A stretch of DNA of 33,443 bases from positions 1-33,443 of the forward strand of contig JABVXU010000588.1 in NCBI GenBank assembly GCA_013365365.1, given 5' to 3'. Shown one piece after another: positions 11,296 through 23,108 of this stretch (the first letter of the stretch is position 1; each line of letters opens with the position of its first letter). Source of the DNA: Cruorifilaria tuberocauda (Eukaryota; Nematoda; Chromadorea; Rhabditida; Onchocercidae). Both the position numbers and the translations under genes were made by a program. Below the pieces are notes generated by a model. That model did no database searches. It saw nothing but the letters and a program-made list of their open reading frames with translations, and was not told the origin of the DNA.

Positions 11296-14200
11296 ATGGC
11301 ACAATACAATAGGTAAGTGCGCTCGCCCTGGATTACTTCGGTGTGATCTTCAGCGACATGTAATCGAAAAAAGGATGAAATATCTGAGGTGATTTTAAGT
11401 TTTTTTTTAAGACGCTACAGGTTCATTCGTTTCGGAGCGTAGCTTCGAGCACACTCTAATCATTTAAAATTTGACATTTATTTAACATCTTACTGATGTT
11501 TAGGATGAGCTGGCGGCAGCAAGTTCCATTTACCTCGTCGTTAGCATCAGGTGTTCATAGCATGGATGTGGATCCCGTTGATAACCGATAGTAAATTTTG
11601 CAGTTCTTGCTTTGATTCAAGAGTTCATCTTTTAATTTTGTTATATGAAAAAAATTAAAACCTTTTCATATGTTTTGGCTCTTTTATTTAAACAGTAACA
11701 TTAAATTATTTCACTCATTTTTGATTTATGTGCAGATAAAACTTTTCGAGTGAGCTAAATAAATTTGGATTTTCAGAGGAGATTCAAGTTATAGGATTAT
11801 TTTCCGCCAGCTGTGTTCTAGAAAATCTTTGTCTTTAATAAATGTAGAGAGAATTAAATTTTGAATGTAAGGAGTGAATTTGCAGCTTGCTATGTGGCGC
11901 AGCACGTGGTGAAATATCTATCGTGGATCTGGAAAGACCGCTTCCAACCGATGATCGGAGTCGAGTGGAACACACCGTTACTGCATGCCACTCAGCATGG
12001 TTCGTTCACTTGCTGGAAATAACTTTAAAAATTTACTTTAATATTTTTTCTTTCGTTGTGTAGGCTATTTTTCTGTTTTAATTCGCTTTTGATTATAGGC
12101 GTACCCTAGTATTAATTTAAACTTTTTTCTTTTTTCCAGTTTGCATGGGTCATTAATAACATGCTGTCAATGGTATCCGCAAGACACAAGCACATTTGTA
12201 TCATCAGATAGAGTTGGAAGAGTGAAAGTTGGTTTTTATCCAATTTTTTAACTAAATTAATTGGTGGATTGCGGCTAGCAGGATGTGATTCGTCTGTATT
12301 TAGTATACTATGAATTTTAAATTGGTTTATAATCTTTTCTAGGTTCAGTTTGAAAGGATTTCTATTTCTGCATACTCATTTGTATGTATAAAATTTTTTG
12401 ATACACGATGAGCGTAGTATGATTAGTAGAAATTTGTTTTGCTATTTGAAATTATTTAAAAGATTAATGAGATAATTGCTATTGATGGTCTTAACTTTGG
12501 CTAAGAAACTACTTGAAAATAAAAGAATAAAGCAATATTAGATTTTTTAGAAGCAATAGGGTAGTTGGTAGCTATGTTTACAATAGTTTGTATGACATAA
12601 GAAATTATCCGGATCTTTAACTTCTAAATTGTGTACATCTACGGTTTACAATAAAGTGATAGGATTGTCTGCATCCTTTATCTCTGATTCCCTTAACGTT
12701 TGGATGAGTTCTTTATCCAACTGGAATTAATTCTTTACCGTTATCTTCATATCTTCATAAGATCTTCTTTTATGTTGCATCAATTTCCTGAATATTTAGC
12801 GCGATAATTGCTGACTCCAGTAAGTAATTTTCAAATTTCAACGATACGTCATAATTTGCTTTAGTTATGGGATGCTAATAAATCTGAAGTGGTAGATGAA
12901 TATTTCTTCGATCATGAAATAACGGAAATGCATTGGTGTAATGCTTTTATACGAAATCCGCTGATAGCCGTGGCAAATTTAACCTCAAATATCATTCTTA
13001 TAGATCCAAGGTGGATTTGATCTGTGTCATTATTCGTTTTATTTTTAAGCAAAAATTTGAAATAATCATTTTCATTGGAGCTAGAAGTAATCTTTTTTAT
13101 ATTATGTGATTTTGTAATTGATTTATATCAGTCTTTTCATGAGCTGCAATTGTAGGTAATATTGATAATTTTGTTAGCATTTTTGGCGTGGTTTATAATA
13201 TTCATCGTTTTGAAATTTATTCAATTTCAATAGTATTTTTTAGAACTGGTGACTCGTCGCAAAATTTGAGGTGGCCAAATGAGCGAGTTTCGTCGGTGCG
13301 ATGGTCTTTAGAAAACGGAAACATTTTAACCACTGGTTGTGTTCGTGGAAAGATTGTGGTTTGGGACGTTAGGTGAGAAATTTGAAGTTTAGATAGTTTG
13401 TTTCAAGTGATTGACATGATCAAACGCCTTTACCGAATATTTATGAAAGTTATATTGCTTATTTTCAATATTAATAAAATATGCTTCGAAATCTTGATTT
13501 CGACCTCATTTTCTTTTGCATATGCATCTGCTTCATTTCATTTAGGCAGTTTCCACTGAGATATATTTTTGCATGTTAGCATGATTTATAAATTTTCAGT
13601 TATATTTCTTGCTAATATTTTGGTATTTTAAACCTCATCATAATTTGATATACTTTCGCATACATTCTATCTACTTTAGTGTTACGCTCATTTTAAACAT
13701 GCAAAGCAGAAATGAGTAGTAGGAAAAGTAAAAAAAGAAAAATAAAAAAAAGTTAAATCTTTTAAAAAATGCTTCAAATAATTTTATTCTTTTATTTTTG
13801 GTACATTAAGCTGCTACGGGTTTTATAAATCTTGTATTGTCTGATCCACTTCAATATGAATACATAAGCGCACTCCATTTATTCAAAATCATTTGCAGAA
13901 GTTCGAAGAGCCAATTAATAACTGTGACACCTTCTAGCCGATTTTCATGTCACTGTAAAGATTCTGGTGCCGAATGTATTAGCGGTTTAAGATTTTCAAA
14001 AGATGGCTTATATCTAGTTTCATTGTCTCTCAATCATACCTTCACTGTTTGGAGAGCTCATACGATGGAAATAATCAACCGCATTTGGGTATTTTAAATT
14101 AATTATTCAATAAGAATACTCTTTAATTTATCTGTTCACTTTGATTATATAAAATATTTATTAAGAGTGGTTTCCATCCGAAACTTATGAGATTTCCAAA

Positions 14201-14881
14201 AATTTTTATGGCTTTCTCCGTGTTGGCTAAAGGTGGTGTCGATCAAGTTTTCTTTGTTTGAGCAAATCTGATTTATTACTTCACCACTTTTTGTATAAAC
14301 AGAAATTCGCAATGATTTGGTAATTTGAATTTTGTAGTTACCTCAGGAATATACAACCAAAATTGCTCCTTCTATTCGTTTCGACATCTGTTCAGATGAT
14401 GGAGTATTACGAACTTGCACGCCTGTAGGTGATGAGATTCTTATTTTAACTCTGGATAAGCAGGATTGCGAAAATTTCCGCATCCTTCTTGTGGGTCATT
14501 TTCAGCGAGTCAACGCATGCGTATATCGCCAAAAGTATAATCAGGTCGAAACTTAGTATATTCAATATATTCGAATATGAAATCTGTTTTAATTTAGAGG
14601 GATCGAAGGTGTGATTCTAGTGAAGGCTCTTCAACTCTTCAAAAAATTGAAATTTTTTGAATCTATTTGGGAGGTACAGAAGTATGTTGAACTTATATTT
14701 TTGTGAATTACTGAATATATTTATTATATAGGTTATCAGTTCGGGAAATGACCGTATGATACATATTTGGAGTCCGGACATGGACGAACAACTGCCAGAT
14801 CAACAGTTAGAAAAAGTTTGGAAATTGCAAGAAGATTACTGGAGTGATGAAGAAGGGATGCCAGGATCCAGCCATATGTAA
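11296..14881 (+). CDS. ERCC8: ERCC8/CSA orthologue, WD40 DNA-repair protein (first exon uncertain)
   Basis: Substrate receptor of the nuclear CUL4-DDB1 ubiquitin ligase, which acts with CSB on stalled RNA polymerase II in transcription-coupled repair. Phase-consistent exons are 11504-11590, 11886-11999, 12140-12227, 12865-13010, 13244-13372, 13899-14088, 14338-14544 and 14732-14881. The first exon is either 11296-11312 (ATG, donor AATAG|GTAAGT, 375 aa in total) or an exon ending at 11388, in which an in-frame ATG at 11375 gives 374 aa. The match to human CSA runs end to end: HSMDVDPVDNRY near the N-terminus, WYPQDTSTFVSSD, the DDB1-binding DWD-box end WDVR (about 191-194), GHFQRVNACVY, and the acidic tail YWSDEEG, like the human SSDEEG end. 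A seven-bladed propeller is expected. RBBP5 and other WD40 families fit worse. See the findings for the N-terminus. Confidence 0.9.
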
Positions 14882-16389
14882 TGAATAATCGCTGTTATTG
14901 TTTCTTAAATTTTTTTAATTCCCTGTATTCATCAATAGTTCACTTCAAAAATCCATTACGAGTTTATCTATTTTTATCTATTTAAGTTCAACAAATACTG
15001 ATTCACACTTTTCATTCTCACTTTTAATGTTTACTTTATCATTTTAATATTTTCCAAAATTTGTTCTAATTTTTGCCATCAAAAGTTGGTTTGTTGCTAA
15101 CTTTTGTCCTGAAAGTATTTTTTTTTCAAACACAACAAGAATGTTTCAAAACAACCCATTTTGTTTTGAGTATTTTTTATTTGGGAGAGCTTTGAATCTC
15201 GGCATAGTCGATACGTATTGAAGGTCATACGTATTGGATTTGAAGACAGTTACTAGAATGTGATTTTGAATTGTTGATGAGTAATAGTTGATAGGGAATA
15301 AGGCCGATTGTTGTAGAAGAAATAGAACAACTGCAACTATAGTCACTGATCCCGTTGCCTTATCAGTATATGTCCTTCATTGGGTGATATTTGAACAAAA
15401 ATTGTCTAAACATACATCAGATGAGAAAATGAGTGACAAAGCAGCGATTGCGCCTTCAGGGGAAAAGCCGATAAGAAATAGGAGAATTATTTGACGTTAC
15501 TAATTTTTCAACTTCGTAATCGTACTCAAAGAAGACTCACAAGTATATCTCATCGTGAGGAAAGTTGACATAGTACTACTATAGACAATATTCACATATA
15601 CCAAAGAAATTGAAATTGACGTTAACTAAAGTTTGTTTAGCATAAGTATCAATTAAACAAAATTTCTTAATCGTGTAAATAAGTTTATTTCACACTGTTC
15701 TTTGCTGCTTGCGATATATTTGGGATCCTATTTTGGTCATTATTAAATAAAAATTAAAAATCCTTCCATAGTTATATGTTTTAGACATGAAGCCTTCAAA
15801 AATTCTGTTTCTTGTACTCCAACCATTTTTACTGAACTGAAACATTACACTGTAATGGTTTTTTCGGGTTATGTTTACTCTTTAATTTGCAATATTTAGT
15901 AGCCGTGTTTTCTATATTTTTACAAAAATTATTATAAAGGAAAAGAAAAATTGACTCTTACATTTTTATATGCCTAGTATATTCTGATATTTAAAGTTAG
16001 AAAAAGAAAAAATCGATAAAAAAGGCAGCAATTTTTATCATGTCATATGATAAATTTGCGTCATTTTATTGCAAAACTTGTGGGAGCTAGCACTTACATC
16101 TCATGGCATAAAATTCTTAGTATGGTTTTTGATTATTTCTGCTTTAATTTTGGGCCGAAAACCTTTACATATGAAATCCGGTTTATTTTTCAAAGCTGTG
16201 AAAATCAGATACTTCTTGCGAAAGGATTTTCGGCATTAATATTAAAAAAAAATCAAGATAAACAATATAGGAGATGAACTGTAATAGCGATGAAGATTTT
16301 TGAACTGGATATTCATTTATTTTTCGTCTATCACATGAATGAAAAGCTTTGTGTAATTTTACATTTATGATAACTATGGAATCAATAGC
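14882..16389. other. Gap downstream of CSA, no clear gene
   Basis: AT-rich sequence that includes the CSA 3' UTR. A plus-strand frame around 15288-15494 has no ATG until 15429, where a 21-codon frame (MSDKAAIAPSGEKP start, TGA near 15492) has somewhat coding-like composition. A 76-codon ATG frame lies at 16047-16277. Neither resembles a known family nor has convincing splice partners, so neither is called. Confidence 0.5.
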
Positions 16390-16885
16390 CTAGGCTTGTA
16401 GGTAGATCGGGTTAATCTCATCTGAGAAGTAATAAATGCTGTGAAGTTCGTTGGTGGCAGATGTTAGCATCAGTAGTCGGTGTGCTTCGCTAAAATGCAT
16501 GTTTCCGACATAATTACAAATGCAACCATTGACTTTGTTATACATATGCATTTCAAGTCTATTCGCATAAATGAATTTCTCCATTAGTATATATCCCATC
16601 TATTGACGCTTCAAATTATGATCTAATGAGCTATAAATCTAAATCCGATATTCATATGTAATACACTTTCAAAACATTGTTGTATAAACGAAATATAGGT
16701 TCCTTGCAATAAAATGAATTGATTATTTGCATCATCGGGAGAAATCCAAAATCAAAATTTGTGGTGCAAGTTTGACAGTTTGATTTATTTAGTTGCATTT
16801 CAGGTACGTTTAGAAGGCTGCTACCAAAATTTTTAAGCGGAATAAGTAAAATTCTGAATAAAGCTAATAATGTAAGGCCGTACAT
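16390..16885 (-). CDS. Hypothetical two-exon small protein (weak model)
   Basis: Not recognised. Two ATG-started minus-strand frames lie next to each other. Frame one (16885 down to 16667) can end at AAA|GTGTAT, and frame two (16599 down to 16390) starts directly after a CAATAG acceptor. Both ends are phase 0, so a 67-base intron would join them into 142 residues. The N-terminus (MYGLTLLALFRILLIPLK) could be a signal peptide or membrane anchor, although it is broken by an Arg. Residues 30-45 include a CxxC-like pair (NCQTC). Against it: the donor is weak, the intron is shorter than the others rebuilt here, and AT-rich DNA gives frames this long by chance. It lies 0.4 kb downstream of the mucin-like gene on the same strand. 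The intervening 16886-17286 shows nothing else. Confidence 0.2.
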
Positions 16886-17278
16886 ATGACAGAACTTCAG
16901 TGCACGAAAAAAATTATGATAGGTTAAATAGAAGTAGCAAACTTATCAGCTGATCACATAATTATAACTTTTGTTTTTAATAATCATCTCCGCCTGATTC
17001 TAGATTTACCACACTTGTCCTAACAAACTATTTGATGGTTGCTACCATAATGAATTCGGAAAAATCTCATTTGATTATTTATGAGAGCTTTTGTTATTGA
17101 TCCCTGTGGAAGTATAAGGAAATAAAAGATATAACACTGAAAGGAATTGAATAATCACAGCGAATCGGGTAGGTTATGATAATGCTTTCTTGACAGTGTG
17201 ATAGGCATCGGTAGAAACCTCATTATATTAATGATACTTTACCATTTCTAATGAACAAATGCTTTTATGGACACCGAA

Positions 17279-17284
17279 TTTATT
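17279..17284 (-). terminator. Possible polyadenylation signal AATAAA
   Basis: On the minus strand AATAAA begins 2 bases after the TAA stop (17287-17289) of the membrane-protein gene. It would give a very short 3' UTR, which is tolerated in nematodes. In AT-rich DNA the hexamer is common, so the assignment is tentative. Confidence 0.25.
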
Positions 17285-17286
17285 TT

Positions 17287-18397
17287 TTAAAATATGGTTT
17301 GCAGCGTTGTCGATGAATTTTTTTTCGTAAGTGATGGTTGAGTTACAGTCGTCAAAGTGATTATCGGAGTGATGGGTGCGATCGGAATGGTTGGAATTTT
17401 TGCCGTAGTGGTCCTGAAAGATCCAAATATGCAAAATATAGTGTGTTCTGTCGGTATAAGAGCGGCAATGGGTTTAGGAAAAAGCTGAGTAGTTGGTAAT
17501 TAGCTGTTGAATAGTTGATAACAAGCCATCATTTCATAGAAAAGGAAGATAAGTGAACAGTATGGAGAACATACTGAATCATCTATTTGTGTCAGTTGAG
17601 AAAATGCTAGGAATTTACATTGTGAACGTGAGGAGAGAAGAAGTATTTGTTGTAATTGTTGACATGGACGGAGGGATTGTTATCGAAGAGGGCGATATTG
17701 TTACTGCTTTTGTGTGGGCAATCGTTGAGGTCCTAGAAACCACTCCTCATCACATTTTTCATTCAATCAGAAAGAAAAAGAATCTTTTCATTTAAGTATT
17801 CTCAAAACATTTTTAAAAGTCAAATCATTTGAACCCTTCCGATCTTTAATATTAAGAGATAGTTCATCGACAATAAATCACTAATACAAAAAATCTTGAA
17901 AATCAAAAGCTGAAAATTTTAATAGTTTCACTTACTCATAGAGATCAACGGGTTTATGTTGCATAAAAACAGTTACAAATATGAATGTGAGTAATATAGC
18001 AACGATTAGCAATGAAGTAGCATAAAACTGCCGCTGTCTCCTTGTTAGATTCCACCACCAAATTTTTAATTTTAGAACTAACGAATCATTATAAGTTGCT
18101 GCGAATCTACAAATATGTTTCAAATATAAAGATGTTCGAAATTATGATTCTGTGGAAGTGGAAATTTTGAAAATCAATAAGTGAATGGTACCTGCTATTC
18201 TCAACAAAAAATAATTCTGAGAAATGTAATCCATATGAAATCTCACACTGATGCAGACAAATTAGTGAATACAGTCATTTTATCAAAGATCAGTTCTAGA
18301 ACAAATTTAGTCCAATCATTTACCTGCTTGAAGGATCGATGATATCATCGAAGTTTGACATTTCGATTGCTTCATTTCCATGCATTGACCGAATCAT
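17287..18397 (-). CDS. Unrecognised type II membrane protein with mucin-like Thr/Ser/Pro tail
   Basis: Family not recognised. Minus-strand exons are 18397-18324, 18106-17936, 17732-17619 and 17413-17287. The three introns have GTAAAT, GTAAGT and GTAAAT donors, and all join in phase to give 161 aa. Residues 1-51 are hydrophilic and end in a basic cluster after WWW (NLTRRQRQ). Residues about 53-73 form one membrane span (LLIVAILLTFIFVTVF core). Residues 83-161 are about 44% Thr plus Ser by my count, with many prolines and two N-glycosylation sequons (NTS, NSS). The positive-inside rule predicts N-in, tail-out (type II), a tail suited to dense O-glycosylation. A TTATTTAG acceptor lies 10 bases before the ATG, compatible with spliced-leader addition. 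If the second donor is not used, translation ends after DLYE, giving an 82-residue protein without the tail. Exons 1 and 2 are well supported; exons 3 and 4 rest on phase and shared composition. Confidence 0.6.
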
Positions 18398-20927
18398 TCT
18401 TTCTTTGCTAAATAACTATTAAATTTAGAGCTATTTTCGGTGGAAATTTTAATAAATATTAGCTATACTGTGAATTGTGTGAGTGATTTTATTATAAATT
18501 GTAAATAAAACAATTGAAATAAATGTTACTTATGCGTAAACTTTCAAAATACATTGGCCATTGTAGTTTAATTTTTATGTGCTAAGAAACTAAGGATTGT
18601 TAGCAATGGTAGAATTTAGCAGAATAAAAACTTATACTGATGAAATCATACCAAAATTACATTAAAATGAATTTAAATAAACTAAACTGTGTATTTTATA
18701 TTGCTAGATTTAATTTTATGCTAATCTTTTATTCTTTTAAAAGAGCTATTTTTGCTCAATTAACATTGAAAAATACAAAAAAATATTCAATCGCAATTAA
18801 ATCGTACAATAATTTATATTGTTAGTTTCCGAAGTTTTTCAGTTTTTCGGAAAATTAAAATTTGACATAACACAATCGACATTGTCTTTTTCTTCCGCAT
18901 ATTTCAATTTGCAACAAAACAAACAAAGACAAATCTATAAACAATAAATTTAGTTTTAAAAAAGATAGCGATGAATTTAAGCATGAAACGATAAATACTG
19001 TACAGAGAGAGTGGTGTCTTCATTGCTCTGCTGATAACGATGATAAATTCGAACACTGCCAATAAAAGCGATTGCCAGACGTCCATATACAATGATAAGC
19101 TGATGAGTGAATATTTTCATTAAAACTTAAGTAATGTGTTGAAACGAAGCAGTGAAGAAAAAATGATACTATTTCTATTTTCCTTTTTTCTGAAATTCCT
19201 CGTTCCTTTTCTTCTTTAGACCAATGATTCGAATTTGCATTTTAGAAATGTTGTTCTTCACTTTTTTTATCGCTTCTTAAGCTATACTTCGGTGCAATAA
19301 CTTTCGAAAGCCTGGTAATTCAACTTTATCCATTATATCTGAAAGCATTTGTTAATGAATTCATGTTTTATGAAGATTCTTTCATGAAATATATGAATTT
19401 GCCATTAAAGTTACCAACTACAAAGTCTCATCGGCCTTAAAATTACGTATTGATCAATTACCAACAAATTGATCTCGAACATAGCATAAATTAGTATTGT
19501 TATACTTAAGAACAAAAGAAAAAACGGAGTCGCATCATTGGTTCAAATCAAATGACTAGAGAGAATTAAGTATTTATGATTCTCGCAATGGAATCCAGGC
19601 CCCATTAACAGCAGAAAGTTGGCAAGAAAGTGGTATTTGAAAATTATAAATGAAAATCTACAAATGTTAATAAATAGAAATAATTTATGAATAGTTTATA
19701 AAAAGTTTAAGTACAGAATGCATGAGCAAAATCACCAGAAAATTTGCGAACCGATCCATTTCATCCAAAAACAGCTAGTTATAATCTAGAAATTTGGAGC
19801 TCGAATGATGAAAACGCAGTCGTTTATTTTCAATTGCTGAAAATCATCAAAACACATCTCTGACCTCCGATAAATTAGAGCTTTTTCCGGAGTTCCCACT
19901 ATTTTCAAGTAGTGCAAAGGAGGAGAAATAATTAATTGCGCCGAATTACTTCGAATCTGGTTACTGATTTATTACAAGATTAGTTTCAAGAAACCTAAGA
20001 CATTGCGTGAATAACGATCTGTTATCGATAGAACCATTGCTCCATTTATTGAATTTCATGGATCTAGCAGATTCTAATGCAGAATCCATGATACTTTGAA
20101 GGTAAATGAGAATCAATGAAATCCCTTCAACAGTCTGGTACTTTTAATGGTGATAGGTGAGGTAAAAGATTGAAGGCATAGCATAGACTGTTTATTTACA
20201 AAATATAAATACTATTCAGCAGTTATTACATCAAAATAACACAAAACAATGGATGCCCATCCACTACAACGCGAAAGTGAGTAAGAATGTGGAAGCTATA
20301 ATAAATTTCATGCAAGACATAAGAAAAATTTGAAGTATATATTTTTTATAAGCAAGCAAAAAAAGAACAAGAATGAAATGTTCATATTTGACATGTAATT
20401 GAATTGATGGCCATCATGGCTATCATAAATTTTACGGAAAAAAAAATTTCAGAAACACTAAAATTTCAACTCCTCCTAACAGCAAACAAAAACAACTTTG
20501 CAGAAGTAATGAGAAAATCTCCCTAAAATTCGTCACTGCAGCTTATCCGAGTAAAGAACTATGTGATCATTTTAATAAAATTCGCTGGAAAAAGTTCAGG
20601 GAAGTAATATGAATCACAAAATACAAAGATATAACGCTGATACAAAAGAGACAAGAGCAATCCTAATCAAAAATTTGAATACAATAATTCAAACAAATGT
20701 ACTATAATAGAATTTTCCTTACTTCTTTATATTTTCATTTTCCTGTTTGAAGGAATATGTTTTCTAGCAGTATTTGACATAAGAGTGTTCAAGTAGTATG
20801 TGTAAATCCCGCTGCTAAATTTAGAGATTATTTCTGAAGCAATGTTTCGCCCTCTTAAAAATTTTCTGAGAAGTTAAAACCGCAGCTATAAAGGTGTATA
20901 AATGATAAACAGCTCCAAACTCCGCTG
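18398..20927. other. Gap between the membrane-protein gene and V-ATPase c''
   Basis: AT-rich. Holds the promoter of the minus-strand membrane-protein gene on the left and the 3' UTR of the V-ATPase gene on the right. A minus-strand hydrophobic frame at 18904-19092 and a plus-strand 40-codon frame ending near 19930 (TSDKLELFPEFPLFSSSAKE) are the only suggestive stretches. Neither is recognised nor has convincing splice context. No RNA gene is identified. Confidence 0.55.
18826..18853. repeat. Inverted repeat, 8-bp arms with a 12-base loop
   Basis: TTTCCGAA at 18826-18833 and its exact complement TTCGGAAA at 18846-18853 flank the loop GTTTTTCAGTTT. It lies about 430 bases upstream of the membrane-protein start. 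It could form a small hairpin; function unknown. Confidence 0.7.
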
Positions 20928-23108
20928 TCAAATTTGATCACCCATTGCAACCTTATTTGTCTGCAAATAAAAAAGTGTAGATTCCAAATCATGATCTGCA
21001 AATTCAAATATTTTTGAGGACAACTTGAAATGTTGAAAATTATAGTGAAAACATTTTTGACTACTTTGCTCTCATTACCGACTTCAGTGATATAACAAGA
21101 CAGATTAACTTCATATTTTGATCAATAAAATAATGAAATCGGAGATGTGGAACTTAATTAAATGTAAAATTCATAGAACAATAAATTCTATATATTAATC
21201 CATTAGGAACGGACGTATTTCATATTTATTCAGTTGAAACCCATTGTAAAATGTGGCCGCATTATTACAAATAATTTAAGAAAAATGATAGCGAATTCGT
21301 ATTTACCTGTACAATGCCAATAATCATGCCAAAAAGGCCAATTGCTGAAGCAAATATTTCAATAATTAAAATTTTTACGAACAAAGCCGGATTTGCAGCA
21401 TCTGCCAAAGCTGCTCCGCTGCCCACGATGCCTACAATTTAATTTAAATTTTAAATTGATATGTTAGAAAACTTGTAAAATTCCACTGGAATTTCTGAGT
21501 TTAAACAATATTTAATAAAAATCATGTTCAGAATAAGAAACATAAGTACTATTTAAACATTAAATTACTGTGAATATAAGCGCGTTGAGTTTAACTAATA
21601 TTGTAATGCATTCAAAAATAAAAGCTTTTGAAAACATATAGAAATTTGATCCTGCAACAATGAAACCGACCTATTGATAGGCCACACACGAAATTGCTGA
21701 AACCAACAGTAAGTCCGCCACCAAAAATCATATACCCACTAGCAATATTTTTAGATAATACCACATCTGATGCAACAGCTCGATTGAATCCCTGCAAATT
21801 TAATATTTAGAATTGAAAAACAACATAGAGAATATAGAAAACAAGGTATTGTGTTTGTTATCAGCACTTTTGCGCAAGGAAGACTCACTATAAATTACGC
21901 ACTGTTGTATACTTTTAGAAATATGTGGATATGTTTATTAACCTATGGTTAATATGATTGGTTAAAATTTTTAAGCTTCAATACATTACGAAAAGTGTTA
22001 GTGGTATTTTTAATCATCCTATGAACTCTAATTCAAAAGCCATGGAACGCAGTTAACTAGGGCAGTAGTGTTGAATTTGATTTTTAGTTCTAACGAAAAA
22101 ATGAGTAACATTGGAAGAATGAGAACGACAGGGAAAAGAGAACCATAAACCTTTCGAATAGGATCGAGAATCTTTCTTCCAAATTCAGGTGTTTCTCATT
22201 TAGTTTTAAAGTTAAATATCTTACATGAATTTTGCCAAGAAATACAAATGCCATTATGATGCCGAAAATAGCAACCGCTTCACAGAATATGATTGAAACT
22301 AAATTTTTAGTCCGGATTCGAGGCGCTTTTACACCACCACCCAAAATTGATACTCCCGTCGTAAATATTCCCCTGAAAATTTTCATGAAAAACTAAAAAA
22401 TTGATTCTAATTCAGATTTGATTCAAGATTCCAAACCATTTAAAGCAAATGAACTTTTAAAATCACTGAAAGGAATACTTGAATAAGACATACCAACCAG
22501 CCCCTAAAACAGATAAAGACAAAGAACAAGCAATGCCCAAACCGGCCCACATATGCGGTGATGTGGCCGTCAAGAACCATCCAATATCAAAGCGATAACC
22601 TTGTCCAGTGAACATGAAGTAGAATGCTGAAAGATAACAGAGTGAAAATTCACTATATCAGGCTCGTTGAAAAGTCTGCAAAATCTATAAATTAGTTCAA
22701 TTATAAAGTCTACTTGATTCTATCTAAGGGAAATCTTCTATTTATACAACGGCCGAATTGAAGATTTCTAATTTGATTTTTTAATTTTAATTTTTTCCCT
22801 TCTTCTAACATATTACCGTTTGATAATTTTCCATCGTAATAAGATTGATAAGTGAAGTTTTGAATGAATTAGCTTCCGGTACTTTCATTCATTTTTTTCA
22901 AAGGAATTCATAAATTTCTCTCAGGAATGACTGATAATTTGATATGCTTTTCGTATACTGAACTTATCAGTTTAGAAATGAAAAGATTTTACTAAATGAA
23001 CATCAAAATGGGTTAAATTTCAATAATGCAAAAGAACTTACCGGTGCCAATAAAGGCGAAAGATGCCAATATCAAAACCACATAGAATGTTTTTAGCATA
23101 ATCGACAT
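20928..23108 (-). CDS. vha-4: V-type proton ATPase V0 proteolipid subunit c'' (21 kDa)
   Basis: Part of the membrane rotor ring of the V-ATPase, which moves protons to acidify lysosomes and endosomes and to energise apical membranes. Minus-strand exons are 23108-23042, 22626-22494, 22372-22225, 21791-21671, 21431-21307 and 20960-20928, all in phase, giving 208 aa (human ATP6V0B has 205). Diagnostic segments are [20 protein letters not shown], then [13 protein letters not shown] with the proton-carrying Glu98, [18 protein letters not shown], and [20 protein letters not shown] followed by the second conserved acidic helix ([10 protein letters not shown]). The last exon encodes only [10 protein letters not shown] and stop, and matches the TSRVKMGD end of the human protein. 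Five membrane helices are expected. Without that tiny exon, reading through the donor would add an unrelated tail, so the spliced end is preferred. Confidence 0.96.

Noticed and set aside
11504..14881. RBBP5 or another WD40 family as identity of the second gene
   Set aside because: The order of segments, the WDVR box and the WSDEEG-type C-terminus match CSA/ERCC8, whereas RBBP5 motifs are absent.
15288..15494. 68-codon plus-strand open frame downstream of CSA
   Set aside because: It opens on TTG rather than ATG. Only the last 21 codons follow an ATG (15429), and there is no family resemblance or convincing splice context.
16047..16277. 76-codon ATG-started plus-strand frame
   Set aside because: AT-driven composition with no recognisable domain or supporting splice sites; expected by chance in such DNA.
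17553..17795. 80-codon plus-strand acidic frame
   Set aside because: Antisense shadow of exon 3 of the minus-strand mucin-like gene; the Thr-rich minus frame is splice-consistent.
18904..19092. Minus-strand hydrophobic frame of about 60 codons
   Set aside because: An Ile/Phe/Val-rich reading of AT-rich DNA, with no start context or homology that sets it apart from chance.
19530..19570. GGTTCAAATC resembling a tRNA B box
   Set aside because: No A box, acceptor stem or cloverleaf can be folded around it on either strand.
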